This document shows positions 16,114 to 25,240 of a DNA stretch of 64,000 nt, one piece after another. Source of the DNA: Paenibacillus agilis (GTDB lineage: Bacteria > Bacillota > Bacilli > Paenibacillales > Paenibacillaceae); the NCBI RefSeq assembly GCF_007786455.1, contig NZ_VNJK01000001.1:3558673-3622672 (forward strand). Direction: 5' to 3'. Under the pieces are notes generated by a model that worked only from the letters and a program-made list of their open reading frames with translations, was not told the origin of the DNA and searched no databases. A program made the position numbers and the translations under genes. Within the stretch, counting starts at the first letter, position 1; each line of letters opens with the position of its first letter.

Positions 16114-16920
16114 CTATCGCCAATTCCCCTTCTTCCTTATCAGCTGCACAAGCGCCATTTTCTCTGCTTCTGGAATCGAGTCCGTCAATCTGGCGGCTGC
16201 AACAGGCAGTATCCAACGTTCTATTTCTTCTCATTTCATACGTGAACGAAGAAGATACTGTTTCAAATAAATGTACAGCATAACTTTTCTTAACACTTGT
16301 ATAGCTGCCCGTGTCCAAGCCGGCATTCCCTCTGGCAATGTGCCCAATCGCAGTAACAACACGGTTCTCGCCGTATCTACCGCTGGGCTGCCGGACATTC
16401 CGGTCATCCAATCGATGATCCAGGTTTCTCTGCCAACAAGCACATTATCCGGATGAAAATCTCCATGACAGAGACTGTCCCCTGCGGGCAAAGCATCCAA
16501 CTCCAACAGCACTTGCTCTTTCTCATCATCAGTAAGATACGGAGCATGCGAAATACTATCGCGCAGCACCACTTTCTGCTGCCGCAGCGCATCAGGGGCC
16601 TTTTGCTGATGGATGCTAACATGCAGCTCAGCCAACTGTCTCGTCAGCGTTCCAATACGCCACGGATGTGATGCCAATTGCTTAAGCAGCGTATCTCCCT
16701 CGACTTTTTGAAATACGATACCGATCCTGCCTTCTACTTCTATCATTTCCAACGGCTTTGGCGTTAAGACTCCTGTAGCAGAGACAGCTTGACTCACACG
16801 ATACTCCTCTACAACGGCAGCTCTAGGCATGGATTCATGATACCATTTCAGCACATTTCCATCTGCAAATTCATATACATCTGCCGTTCTCCCTTGTCCT
16901 ATGATTCTCCCCATAGTCAT
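16114..16920 (-). pseudogene. Aminoglycoside-phosphotransferase-like kinase with in-frame TGA
   Basis: APH/choline-kinase family. N-lobe: IGQGRTADVYEFADGNVLKWY (glycine loop and Lys). C-lobe: SLCHGDFHPDNVLVG catalytic loop and WIIDWMTG metal-binding Asp. The frame stops at TGA (16231-16233) after RSRMK, giving 229 aa. Reading on in the same frame gives EEIERWILPVAAARLTDSIP and a further 18 codons to a TAG at 16114, which looks exactly like the normal family C-terminus (W-x-x-P-V-A-A-A-R-L). So the gene is interrupted near its end by one stop codon. The truncated product may still fold, as all catalytic motifs precede the stop. The ATG at 16920 follows AGGAGAATGGCTA. Confidence 0.75.
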
Positions 16921-16985
16921 TAGCCATTCTCCTATTTATCATCATATCGGCATATCTTATACACCTATCACAGCGTATTAACACT

Positions 16986-17462
16986 TCATTCAACTAAATC
17001 TAGCTCCCACTTCTCTTCGATCAGCTCTTGTCCGGATAACTGTTTGGAAGTCGTCTCGACCGGTCTGAATCCATAGCGTGCGTAAAGCTTTCTTGCTTGA
17101 AAGAGATCAGAATGAGTCCAAAGGATAATCCGCTTATATTGCTGCTGTTCGCTAAATGTAACAGCTTGTTTCATCAACTGTTTGCCAAGACCTTGCGCTC
17201 TCGCATCAGGCTCTACTAAAAACCAACGCAGTCGAGCGGTATCATTGTCCACTCGTGCGATACCTATCATCCCTTTCGGATTACCGTCCACTTCAGCTAT
17301 CCAAATATATTCTTTCTCCCGATTTGCTTGGCTAACAAAGTCGTGCACCGAATCATTGATATATGCTGCGAATGTATGATCAAACTGATATTCTTCCTTG
17401 TAAATACGGCCATGTGCTTCAATCACATAATCTTTATCCTGATCCCGGAATGCACGAATCAT
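16986..17462 (-). CDS. GNAT N-acetyltransferase
   Basis: A 158-aa GNAT protein from the ATG at 17462 (MIRAFRDQDKDYVIEAHGRI), chosen because GAGGTGAACGTT directly precedes it; an alternative at 17483 has no ribosome site. Motif A is FLVEPDARAQGLGKQLMKQA and motif B WTHSDLFQARKLYARYGFRPV. The last part (VETTSKQLSGQELIEEKWEL) is typical of MarR-linked or stand-alone acetyltransferases of the YsnE type. Substrate unknown. Confidence 0.82.
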   Translation of the reverse strand: MIRAFRDQDKDYVIEAHGRIYKEEYQFDHTFAAYINDSVHDFVSQANREKEYIWIAEVDGNPKGMIGIARVDNDTARLRWFLVEPDARAQGLGKQLMKQAVTFSEQQQYKRIILWTHSDLFQARKLYARYGFRPVETTSKQLSGQELIEEKWELDLVE

Positions 17463-17585
17463 AACGTTCACCTCGTATATCAATTTTTGTTCTAAAAGGC
17501 TAGTAAACGGTCAAATATTTCTCTCCTAATCATAGCCGATCAACCTTGCAGTGGAAATATATAACACAAACTACAAAGTCAATAA

Positions 17586-17655
17586 AAAAGAGACTGCTTC
17601 TAGCGCGAGTTCATGAGTATTCATGAGAATCCACGCAAAAACAATCTCTGTCTTT
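17586..17655 (-). terminator. Probable terminator of the Nudix gene
   Basis: Minus-strand AGAGATTG pairs with CAGTCTCT (one G-U) across a long internal region that itself contains ATTCTCATGAATACTCATGA, followed by TTTTTTATTG. It lies 25 bp after the Nudix stop. Confidence 0.5.
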
Positions 17656-17680
17656 GTTCACTTTTTTAACATACCACTCG

Positions 17681-18121
17681 CTAGGAGCCGAGTCCTCTTC
17701 TCCCTTGATCATGATAAGGAATTTCTTGTGCTCGTTCAATAAGACGGCTTACGCCATCCTTGATGTATGGCATGCGCTCATCGGCTTCCTGCAAATCCAC
17801 CCATGCAATCTGACTAATTTCGTCAGGTCTGCTCAACTGCTCCTGTCCATCAACGATACTCGCCCTAAAAGTGAAAAATACAGCATGCTCCTGAATATCT
17901 TCAAACATACACTCATTCACAGCTACTAACCCAAATACTTTTACCATATATCCGGTTTCCTCTTGCGCCTCACGAATCACAGCTTGCTCCAACGTTTCCC
18001 CTGCCTCAACCGCTCCGCCAGGTAAAGACCAGCGACCATCATGATCGTGATTTTGTACCATTAATACTTTGGATTTCGTTTCATCCGTAATTAAACTATA
18101 AGCTACATCCACTCGTCTCAT
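17681..18121 (-). CDS. Nudix hydrolase
   Basis: A 146-aa MutT-like enzyme. The Nudix box is complete: [20 protein letters not shown] followed by ETGY, with all catalytic glutamates. The N-terminal [20 protein letters not shown] and C-terminal [19 protein letters not shown] complete the fold. It hydrolyses nucleoside diphosphate-linked compounds; the actual substrate cannot be deduced. It is 62 bp from the EamA transporter gene on the same strand and ends in a terminator. Confidence 0.87.
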   Translation of the reverse strand: MRRVDVAYSLITDETKSKVLMVQNHDHDGRWSLPGGAVEAGETLEQAVIREAQEETGYMVKVFGLVAVNECMFEDIQEHAVFFTFRASIVDGQEQLSRPDEISQIAWVDLQEADERMPYIKDGVSRLIERAQEIPYHDQGRRGLGS

Positions 18122-18183
18122 CGGTTTCTAGTCCTCCGTGTTGCATCAACTGTTGTTTACCAGCCTAAATCTCTAAGCTAGGT

Positions 18184-19113
18184 TTACGCTCCAATTGCAG
18201 CTTGATTCTCTTCTGCCTTCGAAGGTATCGAAGAGATTACAATCGCAGCCAGGACACAGATTATACCAGCTAAATGACTCCAGTGGAATGGCTCTCGCAG
18301 AAAAATATACGAGAATACGAGAGAGGATACCGCAATCAAACCTGTAAACACAGCTGACGTACCTGTCGGTACAAGAGAAACACCGTAATACCACAAAATA
18401 AAGCCAAGCACGGTCACAACCACCGCATAATACAAAATGTAGGTCCAATCCAAAATAGTCGGCTGTGCAAAATCAAACGTAAATGCTTCATAGATACCGA
18501 ACGGAAGAAACATCAAAAATCCAAGCAGCGTCACGAACGTAGCAATCGCAAGCGGAGATAGTCTAGCAGAAAGCACTTTGCCGAAAATCGTAAACAAGGC
18601 CTCGCCAATGACAGCGAAAAATACGAGCAGATTACCTAGCCAAACAAGTGATTCTGAACCTGCAACTGCGCTTGTATCCACATCCAAATGACTCAGCTTC
18701 AACACGGCTATTCCGATCACCGCAAGTGCAACACTAAACCATTTGTATAGAGATAAGCGTTCTCTTAAAAATAAAAAGGAGATGAGCGCGATAATCATCG
18801 GCGTCGTACTCATAATAATGCCGCTCTCGCCAGCCGATGTATATTTCAATCCATACAGTAAACAAATGCCGAATCCAAACACACCCGTCAACGATTGAAC
18901 GAATAGCCAGAAGCGATCTTTCGGAATAATCTTTGGAATGCCCTCTCGTACATATAACAGTAAAAGCAAAATAGCCGCTGCAATCCCACAGCGTATTGCA
19001 GAAGCCAAATATACGGGAAAGACAGCCGACACCTGTTTGCCAATGACGAAAGAGCTGCCTACCGTAATCATCGCAATACTCATCGCCCAGTACGCTTTTG
19101 CATTTGTAGTCAA
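18184..19113 (-). CDS. EamA/DMT-family transporter
   Basis: A 309-aa drug/metabolite transporter with ten hydrophobic helices in two EamA repeats. Repeat 1 ends with ESGIIMSTTPMIIALISFLFL followed by RERLSLYKW, and repeat 2 ends with VPTGTSAVFTGLIAVSSLVF then LREPFHW; both carry the conserved Glu after the Arg. It is a likely exporter of amino acids or metabolites. It lies downstream of the 20-33 kb operon on the same strand but is separated by the B3/4 gene and about 110 bp, so a functional link is only a guess. Confidence 0.83.
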   Translation of the reverse strand: MTTNAKAYWAMSIAMITVGSSFVIGKQVSAVFPVYLASAIRCGIAAAILLLLLYVREGIPKIIPKDRFWLFVQSLTGVFGFGICLLYGLKYTSAGESGIIMSTTPMIIALISFLFLRERLSLYKWFSVALAVIGIAVLKLSHLDVDTSAVAGSESLVWLGNLLVFFAVIGEALFTIFGKVLSARLSPLAIATFVTLLGFLMFLPFGIYEAFTFDFAQPTILDWTYILYYAVVVTVLGFILWYYGVSLVPTGTSAVFTGLIAVSSLVFSYIFLREPFHWSHLAGIICVLAAIVISSIPSKAEENQAAIGA

Positions 19114-19224
19114 TTTAGGTCCCCTCCAGACGAAAATAAGGCGCTCCCCCTAGTTGAACTAGGAAGTGGAACGCCATCGCAATGGTGCGATTCAATACAT
19201 TTATTCATCACAAATGACAACGAA

Positions 19225-19920
19225 TTAGTTCTCAGCTTGATCTAAGCGTTCGATACGATAGGCGCGGCCAAGAATCTGAATGGCCTTGTCGAGCGATTCG
19301 GTTATATCATACTCTTCAATCCCTGGAACTTGGCAGCCCAGCAGCCAAATGGTAGCTGTATTCGCAGTTACTTTTTGTGATTCTCCATCACGGTAACAGA
19401 AGCGAGACAACACTTTCGCATCATCAGCCAACACCAATACATCCGCTGGCAAAGCTGCTGCTTCACTTTCACCAAGACCTTGAAACGGTTCGCCCCCTTC
19501 TGTAAAAGCAAGGCGAAGCTTGCCTTCTACTGCGTGGGCATCGAATACGCCTAATGGGATCAGATGCTGAATAGCCGCAACGTTTACCGCATCTACAATG
19601 GGATGAATGGTTGGAATTTTGTCGAGCTCGTCCTTAATGAAGAAGCGCTGGAGTAAATTTTGCACAGATGGTGGGGTTTTCTTCGGATTTAATCCAATTT
19701 GAGTATACAGCTGCTGATAGGCAGCAATACGAGGTTGTTCTCCGACGGTTGACTTGGCCATTCCTCTCCACTGCTCGTGAATATGATGCCAATCTTCTGT
19801 CAGATTCAGTTCATGTAACACATCATCCTGCTTAGGCGAAAGCTGCAAGAGGCAGCCGTACACGTTCACATCATTCAAATGCTGCTGCACACGATCAGAC
19901 ATCGGTATAACACTATACAT
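19225..19920 (-). CDS. Stand-alone B3/4 (PheRS-beta editing-like) domain protein
   Basis: A 231-aa protein of the solo B3/B4 family (COG3382-like), homologous to the tRNA-editing domain of phenylalanyl-tRNA synthetase beta. Landmarks: IHPIVDAVNVAAIQHLIPLG near 105-125, followed by DAHAVEGKLRLAFTEGGEPF and VLADDAKVLSRFCYRDGESQ, the latter containing the substrate-pocket glycine and aspartate. Members may deacylate mischarged tRNA or bind amino acid analogues; none is well characterised to my knowledge. The ATG at 19920 follows AGGAGGATTTATGG. It is 105 bp downstream of the last gene of the trp/aminosugar operon, same strand. Confidence 0.72.
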   Translation of the reverse strand: MYSVIPMSDRVQQHLNDVNVYGCLLQLSPKQDDVLHELNLTEDWHHIHEQWRGMAKSTVGEQPRIAAYQQLYTQIGLNPKKTPPSVQNLLQRFFIKDELDKIPTIHPIVDAVNVAAIQHLIPLGVFDAHAVEGKLRLAFTEGGEPFQGLGESEAAALPADVLVLADDAKVLSRFCYRDGESQKVTANTATIWLLGCQVPGIEEYDITESLDKAIQILGRAYRIERLDQAEN

Positions 19921-20025
19921 CCATAAATCCTCCTGATACCAACTAAGCTATTTGCTGTCGAATTACCTATGGTCGCGAGAGGATAGTACCATTAATATCC
20001 ATATTAGTCAATGATCCAAATGAAG

Positions 20026-21372
20026 TTACAGCGCCACAAGCAAACGATCCTGCTCCAATGTCAGTTCATCACCAATTCGCAGTACATTCGGTGCTTTCAA
20101 GCCTGCAAATGCGTTGCGTGTGTCCAAAATGGCCGCACCAGAATCTGCGATTGCGTGCACGTTATATACAGCATGCGACGTCAAGAAAACGATGCAGTCA
20201 TATTTGCTAAGCTCCGCTTCATTTACCGTTCGCTCGATTTCCACCTTGTTGCCGTGCTTATCAGACATGGAGTCGCACACCGGATCATTAACCGTCAACA
20301 CCGCGCCTTTTTCCTTCAACAGTTCATAGATTTCCAAACTTGGTGATTCGCGCAAATCATTGACGTTAGGCTTATAAGCCATCCCGAGAAGAAGGATGCG
20401 AGAGCCGTTAATGCTTTTACGCTGCACATTCAATACTTCAACAACTTTTTGAATAATATACCTTGGCATATTGCGGTTCAAATCCTGCGACAGCTCGATA
20501 AAGCGGCTGAAGAAGTTTTCCCCTTTCGCCTTCCAAGACAAATACATCGGATCAAGCGGAATGCAGTGTCCACCTATGCCAGGCCCCGGATAGAACGGCA
20601 TAAAGCCGAATGGTTTCGTTGAGGCAGCTTGAATGACTTCCCATACGTTAATGCCCAGCGTATCGCACATGAGGGCCACTTCGTTAATAAAGGCTATGTT
20701 CACACTGCGGAACGTATTTTCCAGCAGCTTGGACATCTCTGCTGCTTTCGTTGTAGATACAGGCACGACACGTTCGCAAATGGAACTGTACAATATCTCT
20801 CCCAGCTTCAAGCATGTAGGCGTAGTACCTCCAACAACTTTAGGTGTGTTGCGGATCGAATACGTTTGATTGCCTGGATCAACGCGTTCAGGCGAATAGC
20901 ATAAATAGTAGTCACTTCCAGCAAGCAGCCCTTCTTCTGCAAGCACAGCAGCAATTCGTTCATCTGTCGTACCCGGATACGTTGTGCTTTCTAATACGAC
21001 CAAAGTATCCTTTTTCAAATACACACTCAATTGAGCAACAACCGATTCGATGTACGTAAGATTGGGCTCCTGCTGCTTGCTTAACGGAGTAGGCACGCAA
21101 ATGCACAAGGCATCAAACTGCTGAATAGCCGAGAAATCCGTTGTTGCCACGAAACGACCGCTGAGCAGAACATTGCAAATGTCTCGATCCTCAACATCAG
21201 ATATATAGGATCGCCCTTCATTGAGCATTCCTACTTTTTCGGTACTGAGATCGACACCTGTTACTTCATAGCCTTCTTGTGCAAAAGCGACAGCCAACGG
21301 CAGACCGACATAGCCCATTCCAATAATTCCAACTCGCGCTTGCTTAGCAAGCAATTTCTCCTCCAGCTTCAT
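20026..21372 (-). CDS. Nucleotide-sugar 6-dehydrogenase (UDP-HexNAc dehydrogenase, WbpA-like)
   Basis: A 448-aa UDP-glucose/GDP-mannose dehydrogenase family member; start at ATG 21372 (MKLEEKLLAKQARVG), which has GGAGGTGGCTT before it, rather than 21393. Motifs: Rossmann VGIIGMGYVGLPLAVAFAQE, catalytic Glu region LVVLESTTYPGTT, FINEVALMCDTLGINVWEV, the active-site Cys in GPGIGGHCIPLDP, and C-terminal LLGMAYKPNVNDLRESPSL. The GGHCIPLDP and ESTTYPGTT forms are those of UDP-N-acetyl-hexosamine dehydrogenases (WbpA/WecC group) more than UDP-glucose dehydrogenase. It would oxidise C6 to a uronic acid using two NAD+. It is the last gene of the 13-gene operon. Confidence 0.83.
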   Translation of the reverse strand: MKLEEKLLAKQARVGIIGMGYVGLPLAVAFAQEGYEVTGVDLSTEKVGMLNEGRSYISDVEDRDICNVLLSGRFVATTDFSAIQQFDALCICVPTPLSKQQEPNLTYIESVVAQLSVYLKKDTLVVLESTTYPGTTDERIAAVLAEEGLLAGSDYYLCYSPERVDPGNQTYSIRNTPKVVGGTTPTCLKLGEILYSSICERVVPVSTTKAAEMSKLLENTFRSVNIAFINEVALMCDTLGINVWEVIQAASTKPFGFMPFYPGPGIGGHCIPLDPMYLSWKAKGENFFSRFIELSQDLNRNMPRYIIQKVVEVLNVQRKSINGSRILLLGMAYKPNVNDLRESPSLEIYELLKEKGAVLTVNDPVCDSMSDKHGNKVEIERTVNEAELSKYDCIVFLTSHAVYNVHAIADSGAAILDTRNAFAGLKAPNVLRIGDELTLEQDRLLVAL

Positions 21373-21408
21373 AAGCCACCTCCATAGCTCCATATGTTTG
21401 TTCTCTGT

Positions 21409-21837
21409 TTAATTGAATGTGCGTCCTACGAAAGAAATTTGCGATTCTACGGTTAGCGAAAGCTCCGTTGCTGTAATAGGCGCTTCGACCGCAATAATAA
21501 TGTTGTAGTGGTTTGGATAGTGGCACTCGTCGAAGCCTAACACTTCTCCGATCCGCTCACCATTAATCCATACCTGATCACCACGCTCTACAATACCTCC
21601 ACAGTGAAGCTCGGCAAATCCGAGAAACCCTACTCTATCAATCCGATCACCACTTCTCGCTTCATGATGATCGGTGGTCACGATTTCATGAATTTCATGC
21701 GCTTGCACGCAGCGTGTCTCATGCTCAATCAACTGCATCCCTCGCTGCTCCTGCTTATGGAATAGCAGCTTCACAAAAGATCCGGTGACTGTGCGCTTCA
21801 CGACTGCCGCTATACTGTTACTAAGCGTATGGGTCAT
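21409..21837 (-). CDS. Unknown 142-aa protein of the trp/aminosugar operon
   Basis: A 142-aa soluble protein that I cannot place in a characterised family. It starts MTHTLSNSIAAVVKRTVTGS and appears all-beta: short alternating strands, a central GDRIDRVGFLGFAELHCGGI, a turn QVWINGERIGEVLGFDECHY and PNHYNIIIAVEAP, ending in a strand LTVESQISFVGRTF. Cys and His are clustered in LHCGG and DECHYPNHYN, which could bind a metal. Its ATG overlaps the stop of the preceding Gfo/Idh gene (ATGA) and 36 bp separate it from the dehydrogenase gene, so it is firmly inside the operon. Confidence 0.75.
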   Translation of the reverse strand: MTHTLSNSIAAVVKRTVTGSFVKLLFHKQEQRGMQLIEHETRCVQAHEIHEIVTTDHHEARSGDRIDRVGFLGFAELHCGGIVERGDQVWINGERIGEVLGFDECHYPNHYNIIIAVEAPITATELSLTVESQISFVGRTFN

Positions 21838-22754
21838 ACACGCAGCGCCTCTGCCTCATAAGTTTCATGAACAAGACGAACTGCATCAAAGCCGTCTTCA
21901 CCATGGCAATTGCCCTCTTCAATTTTCGCAACGAAATCCACTAGAATCGCCTCATACTCATGGAACAAGGACGATTTAAATTGTTGGAAACCTTCTAACA
22001 TATCGATATAAATTTCGCTGCCATTTTTGAAAACGATCCGTACATCCTTCTGCTCTCCATTCGGATAAGCCCAATCCAGATCAACCGTGACAGGAATGCC
22101 CTCTTCCGTCACCAGCTCCACACGCGCCTCCATATCAATATTGCGCTCATCCCTTGTAATATCCACGGATTGGACTTTCATATGTCCAAGGAAGAATGCC
22201 AACGTGTCATAGACATTCGGGCCATTATCCGCTACGCATCCACCTCCGCACCGTTCAGGCTGCAAATACCACTGATCATCTCCGGCATGCTCTTCAATTT
22301 TCTCCAAGTAGCTGGCAGTTACAAAAGACACCTCATCCAAAGAAGTCAGTTTTTGCAGCGCTTTCTCGAAATGCACATTGTACCGCCTATGAAAAGCAGT
22401 AAACATCGTCAACTTCGCCGCACGCGAAAGTTCTACGAGCTGTCTCGCTTCCTCCAACTTAAGCGTCATCGGCTTCTCGCAGCATACGTGCTTGCCTGCC
22501 AACAGCGCCTGCTTGCATATTTCAAAATGCTTATCGTTCGGCACATTAATAACAACCGCATGAATATCATCTCGCTTCAGCAGCTCCTTATAATCCAGAT
22601 AACTGCTGATCCCTTTTTCACGAAACGGCTGAAGTCTGCTCTCGTTCAAATCACATACAGCCGTCAGAACCGGATTCGTCAAACGATTCGTTAGTGCATT
22701 TACATAGTATTTTGAAATAACGCCCATTCCGATCATGCCTATGTTAAGCTGCAT
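21834..22754 (-). CDS. Gfo/Idh/MocA oxidoreductase (second in operon)
   Basis: A 306-aa NAD(P)-dependent oxidoreductase. Rossmann motif IGMIGMGVISKYYVNAL, cofactor motif AGKHVCCEKPMTLKLEEA (EKP near residue 95), and the catalytic region CGGGCVADNGPNVYDTLAFF, in which Asn replaces the His that often follows GPN/SH in this family. It is shorter than many relatives (306 against 330-390 aa). It overlaps the 142-aa gene by 4 bp and follows the Ldh2 gene by 21 bp with ribosome site GAGGAGGATATAAG. It may oxidise a hydroxyl to a ketone before transamination, as WbpB or NtdC do, but this is inference. Confidence 0.78.
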   Translation of the reverse strand: MQLNIGMIGMGVISKYYVNALTNRLTNPVLTAVCDLNESRLQPFREKGISSYLDYKELLKRDDIHAVVINVPNDKHFEICKQALLAGKHVCCEKPMTLKLEEARQLVELSRAAKLTMFTAFHRRYNVHFEKALQKLTSLDEVSFVTASYLEKIEEHAGDDQWYLQPERCGGGCVADNGPNVYDTLAFFLGHMKVQSVDITRDERNIDMEARVELVTEEGIPVTVDLDWAYPNGEQKDVRIVFKNGSEIYIDMLEGFQQFKSSLFHEYEAILVDFVAKIEEGNCHGEDGFDAVRLVHETYEAEALRV

Positions 22755-22775
22755 CTTATATCCTCCTCTATTACC

Positions 22776-23918
22776 TCAAACGTTAGGTATGATTGCTTCG
22801 CGCTCTGGAGCTGCAATGTTAAGCTTATTTGCCAAGTCCAACAGCTGCTCATACACATGTACATCCAGCGGAATTCCTACAGGGGAACTACTTCTTTGCG
22901 CTTCCAAGTAGCCTGGATAAACGACTTTCTTCTCTGGGGATGGGGTTGGGCAATCCAGCAGGGTTTGCAGCATGCTGTCCATGTGCGTGCCGAATTCCAG
23001 GAGCGGTCGAAACGCATCTATTTGAATAGCAAGGAAAAAATGACCAATATTTTGATCTTCTTTAGCATGAGAGACGCCATCCTTCTCCAACAACTGCGGG
23101 CTAGGACCTACCTGTGAACCTGACAAGATACCGCATAAAATATCAACGACGAGTGCAAGACCATAGCCTTTTGCCCCGCCTGTCGCAAGCGAACCACCGA
23201 GCATTTGCAAATGCCCCGTGCCATCTTCATAAGCTTGCGGGTCTATAACGGGATTGCCTGCATCGTCGATGAGCCATCCTTCTGGAATCGATTCGCCGCG
23301 AAGCTTTGCAGCCCGAATCTTGCCTGTTGCCACAACGGTTGTGCTCATATCTAGCACAAATGGAGGCAGATGCTGGGCCGGCGCGCTAACGGCAATTGGA
23401 TTCGTCCCTAACATATTGACCGTCCCATTCAAGGGACGCGCAATCGTCTGCGAGCCAAGATTCGTCATCGCGATGCCTATCATACCGGCATCAAGCGCCT
23501 GAGCTGTATAATAGCCAGCACTGCCAAAGTGGGAGGAATTGCGTACGACGACACAGCCAATGCCCGTCGCGCGCGCTTTCTCAATCGCTAGCTCCATCGC
23601 GCGTGCCCCTGCCACAAGCCCTAAGCCCTGCTTAGCATCCAGCGTAGCTGTTCCTAGCGTCTCTGTTTCAATCGCGAACTCTGCCTGTGGATTAATGCGG
23701 CCATCCTGCAGCCGAGCCACATAAATGCGATCCAAATTCGTAATACCATGCGTATCAAAACCTTTCTCATCCGCATAGCACAATACATCTGCCGCCGTAT
23801 GGCTGTAGCTTTCCGATACCCCACAAGCTTGAAACACTTGGGTGACAAACTGATGCAAGGGCTCCGATTGTACATACACAACTTCTGCTTGCTGCTGCGT
23901 AATTTGCGATCCAGTCAT
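22776..23918 (-). CDS. Ldh2/malate-type NAD(P)-dependent 2-hydroxyacid (or imine) dehydrogenase
   Basis: A 380-aa member of the Ldh2 family (YlbC/ComC/AllD/DpkA type), unrelated to ordinary lactate dehydrogenases. Landmarks: AADVLCYADEKGFDTHGITNL with the conserved HG, the catalytic His in VVVRNSSHFGSAGYYTAQA, GMIGIAMTNLGSQTIARP, GTNPIAVSAPA and FVLDMSTTVVATGKIR, and LATGGAKGYGLALVVDILCG. The family reduces 2-oxo acids or cyclic 2-imino acids with NAD(P)H. The start overlaps the M20 stop (ATGA) and has AAAGGAGACGATTGC in front. In the operon it would act on an alpha-keto or imino acid intermediate. Confidence 0.82.
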   Translation of the reverse strand: MTGSQITQQQAEVVYVQSEPLHQFVTQVFQACGVSESYSHTAADVLCYADEKGFDTHGITNLDRIYVARLQDGRINPQAEFAIETETLGTATLDAKQGLGLVAGARAMELAIEKARATGIGCVVVRNSSHFGSAGYYTAQALDAGMIGIAMTNLGSQTIARPLNGTVNMLGTNPIAVSAPAQHLPPFVLDMSTTVVATGKIRAAKLRGESIPEGWLIDDAGNPVIDPQAYEDGTGHLQMLGGSLATGGAKGYGLALVVDILCGILSGSQVGPSPQLLEKDGVSHAKEDQNIGHFFLAIQIDAFRPLLEFGTHMDSMLQTLLDCPTPSPEKKVVYPGYLEAQRSSSPVGIPLDVHVYEQLLDLANKLNIAAPEREAIIPNV

Positions 23919-25240
23919 GCAATCGTCTCCTTTACAGATTGGTCTTGAGCGATCGTTACATATGATAGGAGCAAGTGACGAATGGAGATCGCATACTCCT
24001 CCAACTGTTCTCTAGTTATCCATTCACCATCTGCATGGGCCAAATTTTTCTCTAAGCTTCCAGGTCCATATACGATCGTATAGCTGCCTTCACGCTGCGC
24101 CCACATTGCATCGCAGGTAAAGGTTTCATGCAAGTGATCATCCGGACTTCGTTCCAAGCCTAGCTCTGTCAAGAAACGTTCAAGCGAAACATCTCGGTTA
24201 TTGAGCACGGGCAAGCCCTGCTTAACCCATTCCAAGCGACATATTTGCTTTGCCTCACTTGCTGTTAAAGCCGAGCCAGCAATCGTGCTGAACGTCTCCG
24301 AAAATTGTCGTACCGCATCAGCAAACGCCTCTTCGATCCATAATCGGAACTGCTGCCCTGCTTCCGTTGACAAATAAGCAAAGTTCATAAGCAGCTGTCC
24401 ACTTCCATACACCTTGTTGTGCATCTGTCCGGTATGAACACCTGCCAAACACATTTTTCCGCCTGCTTCTGTAATTGGTACGGATAAAGCTGTGAACAAT
24501 TGTTGAGCGATATAACCAAGCAGCAAAGTAGCATTATGTCCGCTGTGGGGTGCATCATCCGTTGCGTCTTTCCCCTCCACAACAACCCTTGCTGTCATCG
24601 ATGTCGTCGACTTATCAAAATAGACGCCATTCGAAGGCTCGGCAAATATATTCAAATGACCGTACCAGCCTTGATCAATAAGTACCTTTGTGCCATACAC
24701 GCCCATGGCGCCGCCTTCTTCACCCGATACACATTGGATGACGATGCTGTATGAATCAAGCAGGTCTGGTTTACTCTGCAAAGCAGCCTCAATACCAGCC
24801 AACAACGCAACACCAGGGCCTTTCATATCTACCGCTCCGCGTCCAACAAACGTTTCCCCATCATACGTAACAGGGAACGAGCCATCGACCGTGTCCATAT
24901 GAAAGTTGAAGACGAGCGTCTGCGCTGGTGGACGCGGCGGTCCGATGCGAAGGACGAGATTCGGCTGAGATGCCCAAAATACATGCTCCATGAGTGACGC
25001 CCGCTCTTTCACGGATAAAGGAACTTCTTCCCCTGTTAATAAAGCAGGATCGGGTGGCTCATGTACAACGATTTGGGCACCTGTTCGTACTGCTGCAAAC
25101 AAGGCATATCGCTGCTGCGCCTCCGCTATTAAGGATGGTTGCCCCGTTTCCATAGGCGAAACGGTATCATATTTAAGCAGTTCAAGAAGGAGTTCTTCAT
25201 GATTAGAAGTGAATAATCGAGATGTAAAAGCGGTGTCCAC
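23915..25240 (-). CDS. M20-family metallohydrolase (ArgE/DapE/CPG2-like)
   Basis: A 441-aa dinuclear zinc peptidase or deacylase. Ligands are seen in FNFHMDTVDGSF (His, and catalytic Asp), GRGAVDMKGPGVALLAG (bridging Asp), VSGEEGGAMG (catalytic Glu and ligand Glu), NIFAEPSNG (Glu) and the C-terminal KNLAHADGEWI (His). The dimerisation domain is present. The start is a GTG at 25240 overlapping the TAG of the TIM-barrel gene (TAGTG), behind GGAGGTGTATTTGTA. The enzyme would remove an N-acyl group or cleave an amide. In this operon it may deprotect an N-acylated intermediate, or make an amide in reverse. Confidence 0.82.
   Translation of the reverse strand: MDTAFTSRLFTSNHEELLLELLKYDTVSPMETGQPSLIAEAQQRYALFAAVRTGAQIVVHEPPDPALLTGEEVPLSVKERASLMEHVFWASQPNLVLRIGPPRPPAQTLVFNFHMDTVDGSFPVTYDGETFVGRGAVDMKGPGVALLAGIEAALQSKPDLLDSYSIVIQCVSGEEGGAMGVYGTKVLIDQGWYGHLNIFAEPSNGVYFDKSTTSMTARVVVEGKDATDDAPHSGHNATLLLGYIAQQLFTALSVPITEAGGKMCLAGVHTGQMHNKVYGSGQLLMNFAYLSTEAGQQFRLWIEEAFADAVRQFSETFSTIAGSALTASEAKQICRLEWVKQGLPVLNNRDVSLERFLTELGLERSPDDHLHETFTCDAMWAQREGSYTIVYGPGSLEKNLAHADGEWITREQLEEYAISIRHLLLSYVTIAQDQSVKETIA

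Noticed and set aside
16058..16411. Minus-strand ORF of 117 aa overlapping the kinase gene
   Set aside because: A shifted frame of the kinase; the in-frame continuation after the TGA is a better explanation for the tail.
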